DNA from: Candidatus Saccharimonadia bacterium
GTDB lineage: Bacteria > Patescibacteriota > Saccharimonadia > Saccharimonadales > 2-12-FULL-41-12
Direction of reading: 5' to 3'
NCBI GenBank assembly: GCA_023263015.1
Contig: JALQXV010000085.1
Coordinates: forward strand, 1-5,451
Length of the DNA: 5,451 nucleotides
Every line of letters begins with the position of its first letter. Positions within the stretch are counted from its first letter, which is position 1. The position numbers and the translations under genes were made by a program. Below the pieces are notes generated by a model, which saw only the letters and a program-made list of their open reading frames with translations, was not told the DNA's origin and ran no database searches. This document shows positions 1 to 4,839 of this stretch, in pieces.

Positions 1-842
1 GACCACAATGGGTAAAGACTTGCTAGCGACCACACGGGTGACTTTTCTTGAGTCATGTAGTCAAAGTCAAAAAAGAAGCCTTTTTCATCATCCCATAGGT
101 GCTTCGTAATTGTTTCTGCTCGTTTGCGTGCTCGCTCACGCCAGATCGATGCAGTATCGTGATTGCCTGCTAGTTCAGCACCGCGTGCAAAATCTGTCTC
201 GTATTTGTAAAGCAAGCTGTTAAGATCTATTGGAATGTAGGACAGACATTTGCCTTGAAAACGCGTAGTCATATCCCAGCCGCTTTCGGCCTCGGCTAAG
301 TGATCTATCAGGTTGATGTCATAGTAACGACTAAGCCCTTCAAAAACAGTTCGCCAGTTGGGGTGTCCGTCTGAAATCCAGACATTATGGTACTCTTGCT
401 CGGCTACTTTAAGTCGTTCGGTTAACCAGTTAATATCTTTATCTTGTTTTTCGTATATATCAAAAATGTAACTGGTTAAAAATGGCGGCTGCGATCGTGA
501 CGTGAAATACATTCGACTGGCGTTTGGAATAATGTGGAAGCGACGCGCTAGAACGAGCAAATTTTCGAGCATGCCTTCTGCCATTTCGTCATGACCAGTT
601 GCCAATAGCCCTTGGGCCATAAAATAGCTGTCCCAGTAGTACATTTCTTCGAAGCCAAAACTGGCATCGGTGCGCAAGCTTGGAATAATATACGGATGAG
701 GTAGTCCTACGAGTGTGCCATCATCAACAGTCTGTGAGCGCGTGAGGTCGGTCCAGTAACTTTCGATGTGCGCAAATGCGTTTGCAATTGCTTTCGGGTC
801 AAATTTGATAGTTGATGAATCTTCATTAAATGTATTGGGCAT
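1..842 (-). CDS. Trehalase-like glycoside hydrolase, family GH37 (N-terminal part, cut by the left edge)
   Basis: GH37 enzymes hydrolyse alpha,alpha-trehalose to two glucoses. The 280 visible residues align well with the family: YYWDSYF at 68-74, IPN at 105-107, SRSQPPF at 115-121, and ESGWDMTTRF at 186-195, where Asp190 sits at the position of the known catalytic acid; PIDLNSLLY follows at 204-212. The second family signature and the catalytic base lie in the missing C-terminal part. No signal peptide is visible (it begins MPNTFNEDSS), so the enzyme is probably cytoplasmic. The start is well fixed: an in-frame TAG lies three codons upstream of ATG 842. The canonical PGGRF signature is altered to PSLR, then about six extra residues, then GFEE, so the substrate-binding Arg is either Arg57 after an insertion or lost. 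Substrate could therefore be trehalose or a related glucoside. The gene diverges from tsaC across a 69-base gap. Confidence 0.88.
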   Translation of the reverse strand, partial: MPNTFNEDSSTIKFDPKAIANAFAHIESYWTDLTRSQTVDDGTLVGLPHPYIIPSLRTDASFGFEEMYYWDSYFMAQGLLATGHDEMAEGMLENLLVLARRFHIIPNASRMYFTSRSQPPFLTSYIFDIYEKQDKDINWLTERLKVAEQEYHNVWISDGHPNWRTVFEGLSRYYDINLIDHLAEAESGWDMTTRFQGKCLSYIPIDLNSLLYKYETDFARGAELAGNHDTASIWRERARKRAETITKHLWDDEKGFFFDFDYMTQEKSPVWSLASLYPLW

Positions 843-850
843 ATCTTTCT

Positions 851-859
851 ATTCTAGCA
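851..859 (-). promoter_or_regulatory. Extended -10 promoter of the trehalase-like gene, leaderless or nearly so
   Basis: On the minus strand TGCTAGAAT (859 down to 851) is a perfect extended -10 layout, TG-n-TAGAAT. The hexamer ends 8 bases before ATG 842, so standard spacing puts transcription start at about A844 and leaves a leader of about 2 bases. No convincing -35 hexamer is seen 16-18 bases upstream (GGCAAT at 879-874), which is common for extended -10 promoters. No Shine-Dalgarno sequence is present beyond a purine run AGAAAG too close to the start. Confidence 0.6.
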
Positions 860-874
860 GAACAAACCACCCAA

Positions 875-903
875 TTGCCTGAATGATTAAAAGATTGTAA
901 AAT
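875..903 (+). promoter_or_regulatory. Sigma70-like promoter of tsaC
   Basis: TTGCCT at 875-880 and TAAAAT at 898-903 are separated by exactly 17 bases, the optimal spacing. Standard placement gives transcription start at about 910-912. That is downstream of the TTG at 906 and right at the GTG at 912, implying a leaderless tsaC mRNA. The -35 element occupies almost the same bases as the -35 zone of the divergent trehalase-like promoter, so the two promoters could not easily be bound by polymerase at the same time. Confidence 0.6.
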
Positions 904-911
904 GATTGTTT

Positions 912-1457
912 GTGATAGATAAAAATCTTGTGAATCAAATAAAATCTGGTGCTGCTGGCGTTATTGCTACAGACACAATTTACGGCATTATCTGCGATGC
1001 TCTTAACGAAGATGCAGTCGCCAAAGTTGATCGTGTTAAAGGGCGACCGTTAGATAAGCGATACATAATGCTGATCGGCGACGTTAGCCAGCTAAATGAT
1101 TTTAAAATTACTCCTACTGAAGCTCAACTTGCAGTTATGCAAAAAATTTGGCCTGCTCCAGTTAGCTTAATCTTGCCAAGGGGTGATGATAATCTTGGCT
1201 ATCTACGTCCTGGCTTAACGGGATTAGCGTTTAGAATTCCTGAGCCTAAAGAACTACGTGAATTTGTTATGCAAACTGGTCCATTAATTGCGACTAGCGC
1301 TAATGTGTCGGGTCAACCAATTGGTAAAGATCTTAATGAAATAAAAACACAGTTACCTGGCCTCGATTTCTATATTGAAGGCCAATCTGGATCAGTCCCC
1401 TCAAAGATTGCTCGTTTGCATGAAGACGGCTACGTAGAATGGATTGAGCGCAGTTAG
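912..1457 (+). CDS. tsaC: L-threonylcarbamoyladenylate synthase (TsaC/Sua5/YrdC family)
   Basis: TsaC makes threonylcarbamoyl-AMP from threonine, bicarbonate and ATP, the first step of the t6A37 modification of ANN-decoding tRNAs; its partners TsaB, TsaD and TsaE are not in this window. The protein is a single YrdC domain of about 181 residues, close to the 190 of E. coli TsaC and without the extra Sua5 C-terminal domain. Visible family motifs, numbered from GTG 912, are ATDTIYGI near 19-26, the nucleotide-binding KGRP at 43-46, RPGLTGLAFRIP near 99-110, TSANVSG at 128-134, and PSKI near 163-166. A longer frame begins at TTG 906, but that codon lies only two bases after the -10 hexamer and would be outside the predicted mRNA; GTG 912 is preferred. 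There is no Shine-Dalgarno sequence. It is the only rightward gene, and its stop overlaps the end of the facing membrane gene by 4 bases. Confidence 0.93.
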   Translation: MIDKNLVNQIKSGAAGVIATDTIYGIICDALNEDAVAKVDRVKGRPLDKRYIMLIGDVSQLNDFKITPTEAQLAVMQKIWPAPVSLILPRGDDNLGYLRPGLTGLAFRIPEPKELREFVMQTGPLIATSANVSGQPIGKDLNEIKTQLPGLDFYIEGQSGSVPSKIARLHEDGYVEWIERS

Positions 1458-2011
1458 GTGTTACTGTGCTTTGTTTTGACCAAAGACCAAAGCAGCATCG
1501 CTGCAACAATAAACATACCGGAATAGAACAGTACCTCTCCCCATAGTTCGATCTTGTAGCCTTCGTTAAAATTGAGCACAAAGTACGCTACCGCAGAAGT
1601 AGAATAGGCTATTGCCGACAGGATTGCGGTTGCAAAAACAGCTACGCGACTCATTAGAATTGTTGAAATAATGATTGGGATAAAGAATAAGGCTACTGCC
1701 CTGCTGGACATGCCGCGTTGGGAGTAAATGTTAAAAGCAGCGAAGGCGATGTCGCTCAAGATTAAAATCCACGCTAGTTGCTTATAGTGGCCGAGCGTGG
1801 TCGCCTTACTACGTGCAAGGTACCAAACAAATACAGCCACGGTCGTTAGTAGCCCAATTGCTACCCACCGTTTTAGCAGTACCTCAGGAGTAATAAGTTT
1901 TGCTGCGTCATACGCAATGATTTGGTAGATGTAAAAGACTGCAATTAAAAAATGAATTTTCGCGACGCGAGTCAATCCGTTTTTTAACCAATGAGGATGT
2001 TTTTGTTTCAT
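1454..2011 (-). CDS. Six-helix integral membrane protein resembling a sensor module, function unknown
   Basis: I do not recognise a named family. The 185-residue protein has about six hydrophobic segments, near residues 17-36, 48-66, 79-96, 104-121, 123-146 and 157-178, with short basic loops (KR at 47-48, RSK at 67-69, SR at 121-122) and a short polar C-terminus. There is no catalytic or periplasmic domain. The compact arrangement, with SQRGMSSRAVALFFIPIII near 97-115, reminds me of the membrane input module found at the N-terminus of some histidine kinases, but no kinase domain follows; this is a resemblance only. ATG 2011 is the first possible start, because an in-frame TAA lies six codons upstream. 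It has its own promoter in the 44-base gap after the metalloprotease gene. Its TAA overlaps the tsaC TAG (tail-to-tail TTAG). Confidence 0.8.
   Translation of the reverse strand: MKQKHPHWLKNGLTRVAKIHFLIAVFYIYQIIAYDAAKLITPEVLLKRWVAIGLLTTVAVFVWYLARSKATTLGHYKQLAWILILSDIAFAAFNIYSQRGMSSRAVALFFIPIIISTILMSRVAVFATAILSAIAYSTSAVAYFVLNFNEGYKIELWGEVLFYSGMFIVAAMLLWSLVKTKHSNT
1467..1494. repeat. Inverted repeat with an internal 7-base tandem duplication at the convergent gene ends
   Basis: TGCTTTG at 1467-1473 pairs with CAAAGCA at 1488-1494, a 7-bp stem with a 14-base loop. A competing smaller hairpin pairs CTTTG (1469-1473) with CAAAG (1481-1485). The right side contains GACCAAA twice in tandem (1478-1484 and 1485-1491). 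The element lies inside the last codons of the membrane gene, just past the tsaC stop. No T-run follows on either strand, so it is not a standard intrinsic terminator. Confidence 0.3.
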
Positions 2012-2025
2012 TGCTGTTTGGTGGC

Positions 2026-2054
2026 ATTAAACCATAAGCAATTTCTGGGGTCAA
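2026..2054 (-). promoter_or_regulatory. Sigma70-like promoter of the 185-residue membrane protein gene
   Basis: On the minus strand TTGACC (2054-2049) and TTTAAT (2031-2026) are exactly 17 bases apart. The -35 begins one base after the TAG stop of the metalloprotease gene. Expected transcription start is about A2019, giving a leader of about 8 bases (AAACAGCA) with no Shine-Dalgarno sequence. This is the best two-box promoter in the window. Confidence 0.6.
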
Positions 2055-2055
2055 T

Positions 2056-2445
2056 CTATTCGAGGTTGTGGATCTGGTCGTGGTCAAGCCCATAGTAATG
2101 AGCAATTTCGTGCCAAACCGTATGCTTTACGTGCTCTTTTAGCTCGGGTAGCGAATTTGATGCCGCTGCAATAGGTAGCTTAAAAATAGTTATTTTGTCT
2201 GGCAGGTACATTGGGCCCCCTCCCATAATGCTATCGGCTGCTGGACGCTTAGTAAGAGGAATGCCCTCGTATAGCCCGTACAAAGTTTGACTGTTTCTTA
2301 GCTTTAGCTTTTGTCGTTGCTCCTGCGACGGTTCGTCCTCGTAAACAATTGCAACATTCTTAAGCCCACTTATACGTTCCTGTGGAAGTTCATCCATAGC
2401 TTCGCCAATAATCTGACTAAATTGTTCATCACTTACTGAAATCAT
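2056..2445 (-). CDS. Small zincin-like metallopeptidase family protein (PF06262-type)
   Basis: This 129-residue protein matches the small bacterial zincin-like family annotated as metallopeptidase family protein. It carries the extended zinc signature HEIAHYYGLDH at 112-122: His112, His116 and His122 should bind zinc and Glu113 should be the catalytic base. The N-terminal half holds the typical GLKNVAIVYEDEP strand at 27-39, LYGLYEGIPLT at 55-65 and PDKITIFKLPI at 82-92. The length is normal for the family. There is no signal peptide or membrane segment, so it is likely cytoplasmic. The physiological substrate of this family is not known to me. Its ATG lies inside the 3' end of the upstream membrane gene (17-base overlap) and is served by a strong Shine-Dalgarno sequence, so the two genes are almost certainly cotranscribed and translationally coupled. 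Confidence 0.9.
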   Translation of the reverse strand: MISVSDEQFSQIIGEAMDELPQERISGLKNVAIVYEDEPSQEQRQKLKLRNSQTLYGLYEGIPLTKRPAADSIMGGGPMYLPDKITIFKLPIAAASNSLPELKEHVKHTVWHEIAHYYGLDHDQIHNLE

Positions 2446-3475
2446 TCGGGTCTCCTAGTCTTCGCTCTTGTCGTAGTACAAAGGTAATTAGTAGTAGCAA
2501 AATTACGTTTAGTATTAATCCTGGTAATGCATCAAATTGAAGTCGTACAAAAATAAAGAACTGAGTTAAGTAGATATTAATCAATGTCGCTCTGCGCAAC
2601 TGTTCAAATGCTAAGTACCGAGATGATGTTAGTAGAGTCAGTCCGTAGATTGTAAACCCTCCTGCTACCACCGATGAAGCAATCTGGCCGATCAGGACTT
2701 CTCGGCTGTAGCTCGTCGAGCCATTAAATAAAGCCTCGATATCGCCAATATTTGTGTAGATAGTGAACACCACGCCACTGGCTAATACTACAATTTCCGC
2801 CACAAAGACTGACTTGACGAGCCAGCGCGATGAACGTTGTTTCCAGAAACGGGTGTACATTTTATCGACACAGTGGATAGCCTTACGAGTAATACTTTCT
2901 TTGACAGGGACTGTAACGCGTACTGCATCCACCAATTCGCGTAAATGCTTGGTTAAGGCACTTTTTTGGTCGCTGGAATTGAGTAGATGATATATATGGG
3001 CTCGCTCCGATCGATCAAGATCGTTAGCTATCGCCTCTTCAAGTTCACTCAATACGTTAATCTGATACTCGCGTGAAGTAAGTCGCTCCTTTCTGGTTAA
3101 GAAGTTAAAGCCAAGATAAAGAACGACGAATATTGCGTAAATAATGCCAATTGCCGGCTGAAAAAAGTAATCATTATCTTCGGTAATAAACTTGCCGATC
3201 TCATCAATGAATAGTCCAAAGCCAATACCGCCAACAACAGCGGATACTTTACGAGCTTTAGTTCCAAGAAATGCTAGCGTAACAACTATTGCCACCAGCA
3301 TTAGCACGCCGCCGTATAACAGGTGGGCAATATGCAAACTGCCGCCGCCAATTTGCGGGTAGCCTGTTATGTGTAAGTAAAAACGCACGAGCAGTACGGT
3401 AACGACGGCACTAACTAAAAATGCATCAAGTAGGTCGCGGGCATGTACGTTTCGGTATAAGGTTGGTCGTGGCAT
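2429..3475 (-). CDS. Conserved polytopic membrane protein, function unknown
   Basis: The 348-residue protein has four hydrophobic helices in the N-terminal third (about 14-35, 47-70, 76-97, 106-126), a helical charged loop of about 95 residues (127-220) rich in Glu, Arg and Lys, and three or four more helices (about 222-243, 258-282, 294-336). The N-terminal module contains notable polar residues in or beside helices: GGGSLHIAHLLYGG at 43-56 (His48, His51), GFGLFIDEIGKF at 85-96 (Asp91, Glu92, Lys95) and EDNDYFF at 99-105. I recall this pattern from conserved uncharacterised membrane proteins in actinobacteria and other phyla, but know no function. ATG 3475 lies 7 bases after a -10 hexamer formed by the end of the upstream gene. 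It ends in TGA. The end overlaps the metalloprotease gene by 17 bases, suggesting a shared role. Confidence 0.85.
   Translation of the reverse strand: MPRPTLYRNVHARDLLDAFLVSAVVTVLLVRFYLHITGYPQIGGGSLHIAHLLYGGVLMLVAIVVTLAFLGTKARKVSAVVGGIGFGLFIDEIGKFITEDNDYFFQPAIGIIYAIFVVLYLGFNFLTRKERLTSREYQINVLSELEEAIANDLDRSERAHIYHLLNSSDQKSALTKHLRELVDAVRVTVPVKESITRKAIHCVDKMYTRFWKQRSSRWLVKSVFVAEIVVLASGVVFTIYTNIGDIEALFNGSTSYSREVLIGQIASSVVAGGFTIYGLTLLTSSRYLAFEQLRRATLINIYLTQFFIFVRLQFDALPGLILNVILLLLITFVLRQERRLGDPNDFSK
2451..2456 (-). promoter_or_regulatory. Shine-Dalgarno sequence of the metalloprotease gene
   Basis: AGGAGA on the minus strand (2456-2451) lies 5 bases before ATG 2445, an ideal ribosome-binding arrangement inside the coding sequence of the upstream membrane gene. 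It fixes the start of the metallopeptidase. It is also the only strong Shine-Dalgarno sequence seen in this window; the genes that begin their own transcripts lack one. Confidence 0.8.
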
Positions 3476-3480
3476 TGTAG

Positions 3481-4266
3481 CTAGTATAACGGTTTTAGTA
3501 AGCGGATGATGTATTTTGCTGCTCGATTATTAACATCATGCATTTCGCCAACCATGTGAAAAGTCACATTTGGGTTAGCATGCAGCATTTCTTTGACTTC
3601 TTTTCGGGTTACAATTAAGTCAAATTTTCCGTAAATAATGTCGGTAGGGATAATTGTTAACTTTAGTTCGTTGTAGGCGGTTTGCTTCATTATGGTGTTT
3701 CTAAGCGATCGCTCAAACGGCACCCATTCTTCTGGTTCAATCAGTACCGCCCTGCCCTCTGCCAAACGAGCCATCAGCTTGCTGTAGTTTAAAAGCAGTT
3801 TAGGACGCTGGATTAGTTCTTCGTATAGTGCAAAATATAGCTTTTTACGACGGGCGTGTGATCTAAATTCTGGTGAATCTGCAAATAGTGGCGGCTCGTA
3901 CAATATCATATGCTTGACCATCTTTGGATACTTAGCGGCTATATGGCTTGCAACCAAACAACCCATAGAGTGACCAACTAATACAATTTGTTTACGACGA
4001 AATCGCCACCCAAGTGATTTCACAAGTGCTTCGGCATGATCGTTAACTGTGTACTGAATATTGTTAGGCTTGGGTGATTCTCCAAATCCGAGCAGATCAA
4101 AACACAATAGCCGGAATTTTGTCTGGTCAATAATGCTCGCTAATGGATCCCACGTATGTCCGTCGGCACCAATACCATGGATCGCTACTATTACTTGACC
4201 ATCCCCAACATCGATTGATTTGAATAAACGAAATCGTCCATGGAATAGCTTTTCTAAAAATCGCAT
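3481..4266 (-). CDS. Alpha/beta hydrolase fold protein with intact catalytic triad
   Basis: The 261-residue protein is a standard-length alpha/beta hydrolase. Motifs in order: the oxyanion strand HGIGADGHTWDPL at 30-42, DLLGFGES at 57-64, the nucleophile elbow GHSMG at 98-102 (Ser100), a helical lid with many Arg and Lys at about 130-195, the acid strand IYGKFDLIV at 211-219 (Asp216), and the base in GEMHDV at 240-245 (His243). All three triad residues are present, so it should be an active hydrolase, probably esterase- or lipase-like; the substrate cannot be read from the sequence. No signal peptide is evident, so it is likely cytoplasmic. ATG 4266 is the first ATG after the in-frame TAA that ends the upstream gene. 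It has its own -10 element in the 18-base gap. Its last codons and stop double as the promoter of the next gene. Confidence 0.92.
   Translation of the reverse strand: MRFLEKLFHGRFRLFKSIDVGDGQVIVAIHGIGADGHTWDPLASIIDQTKFRLLCFDLLGFGESPKPNNIQYTVNDHAEALVKSLGWRFRRKQIVLVGHSMGCLVASHIAAKYPKMVKHMILYEPPLFADSPEFRSHARRKKLYFALYEELIQRPKLLLNYSKLMARLAEGRAVLIEPEEWVPFERSLRNTIMKQTAYNELKLTIIPTDIIYGKFDLIVTRKEVKEMLHANPNVTFHMVGEMHDVNNRAAKYIIRLLKPLY
3483..3490 (-). promoter_or_regulatory. -10 element (GTTATACT) overlapping the hydrolase stop codon, for the 348-residue membrane gene
   Basis: GTTATACT reads from 3490 down to 3483 on the minus strand; TATACT (3488-3483) is made from the last codons of the hydrolase (TTA, TAC) and the first base of its TAG stop. 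Seven bases separate it from ATG 3475, so transcription should start at about A3476, one base before the ATG. No clear -35 is seen and there is no Shine-Dalgarno sequence in the 5-base intergenic gap. Confidence 0.5.
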
Positions 4267-4273
4267 TGCTATT

Positions 4274-4282
4274 AGTATAACA
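4274..4282 (-). promoter_or_regulatory. Extended -10 promoter (TGTTATACT) of the alpha/beta hydrolase gene
   Basis: In the 18-base gap between the 160-residue gene and the hydrolase gene, the minus strand reads TGTTATACT (4282-4274), an extended -10 (TG-n-TATACT). It ends 7 bases before ATG 4266, placing transcription start at about A4267 and giving an essentially leaderless mRNA. No Shine-Dalgarno sequence is present. No convincing -35 is seen. Confidence 0.55.
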
Positions 4283-4284
4283 AT

Positions 4285-4767
4285 TTAGACACTGTGATCA
4301 TCTTCGCCGAGTCGTTTTAGCATGTCTGCCAGCTCCTGTGTCTTAAGAGGAGTTGTATCGATTTCCTTCTGAACAGCAATAATATAACCTTGTAAAATGC
4401 GTTTCAATGCAATTGCATCGTCTCGCCACAAAAACTTAATTTCGTATGGCTTGTCAGTGTTCATAATTCGACTAACTACATGTATTGAACCAAAGACAGG
4501 GCCAACATTAGCAGTAACGTTAAGCACGTCTTCTACCCTAATACTCATAACCTCGGCCACACTAAAAAATGATCGTTTCATTAATGTAAATTTAGCGCGG
4601 TCAACCGTAACCGTATCTGGAAAAAATGTAAACGGAAAGACGGTTTTAGCCGTGAACAATACTTCATTTGAGCCATGGATAGCGTTACGAAGCTGCATTT
4701 TCGCTTCTTCAACTTCGGCTGGGGTGGCATTTGGGGGGCGATTAGTTTGGGTAACTTTATCTGACAT
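4285..4767 (-). CDS. Hypothetical protein, possible PH-like (bacterial PH) fold
   Basis: I do not recognise a named family. The 160-residue protein begins with a polar, proline-containing tail (1-20), then a helix near 16-31. Next comes a run of predicted beta strands with alternating hydrophobic residues (about 36-48, 51-57, 59-65, 73-88, 91-101, 107-114), and then a long amphipathic helix (115-137). A charged, probably disordered end follows (KRLGEDDHSV at 151-160). Seven-strand-then-helix order and about 100 residues of core are what a pleckstrin-homology-like domain shows, but this is inference from pattern. There is no signal peptide or membrane segment, so it is cytoplasmic or peripherally membrane bound. 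The gene follows zwf by 72 bases and has its own -10 element. A weak purine run (AGAGAGAA, 4780-4773) lies 5 to 12 bases before ATG 4767 and may act as a poor Shine-Dalgarno sequence. Confidence 0.78.
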   Translation of the reverse strand: MSDKVTQTNRPPNATPAEVEEAKMQLRNAIHGSNEVLFTAKTVFPFTFFPDTVTVDRAKFTLMKRSFFSVAEVMSIRVEDVLNVTANVGPVFGSIHVVSRIMNTDKPYEIKFLWRDDAIALKRILQGYIIAVQKEIDTTPLKTQELADMLKRLGEDDHSV

Positions 4768-4791
4768 GGTCGTTCTCTCTTATGTGAGTAA

Positions 4792-4799
4792 AGTATAAC
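4792..4799 (-). promoter_or_regulatory. -10 element (GTTATACT) of the 160-residue protein gene
   Basis: The minus strand reads GTTATACT from 4799 to 4792, the same octamer as before the next two downstream genes. Expected transcription start is about A4785, leaving a leader of about 18 bases that contains the purine run AGAGAGAA (4780-4773). No -35 hexamer is clear. The rest of the 72-base gap after zwf holds no convincing terminator hairpin. Confidence 0.45.
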
Positions 4800-4839
4800 T
4801 GCTGCTTAACAATATGACTGTGAGAAATATTGCAAACAG

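Noticed and set aside
902..922. Six-codon ATG open frame just before tsaC (a possible leader peptide)
   Set aside because: Its ATG overlaps the -10 hexamer, so it would lie upstream of the predicted transcription start.
1333..1581. Leftward 82-residue open frame
   Set aside because: It overlaps the ends of both tsaC and the six-helix membrane gene in another frame and has no recognisable domain.
1908..2105. Leftward 65-residue open frame
   Set aside because: It spans the metalloprotease end, the promoter gap and the start of the membrane gene out of frame, with low-complexity composition.
2763..2990. Rightward 75-residue open frame
   Set aside because: It is antisense to the 348-residue membrane gene and Ser/Thr-rich without motifs.
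3705..3712. GCGATCGC palindrome resembling the cyanobacterial HIP1 octamer
   Set aside because: Seen only once, inside the hydrolase gene; no sign of an over-represented repeat.
4397..4798. Rightward 133-residue open frame
   Set aside because: It lies entirely opposite the 160-residue gene, has no family motif and no ribosome-binding site; a shadow of the minus-strand coding sequence.
4800..4839. Possible terminator between zwf and the 160-residue gene
   Set aside because: No stem longer than about four pairs and no T-run; nothing supports a terminator call.
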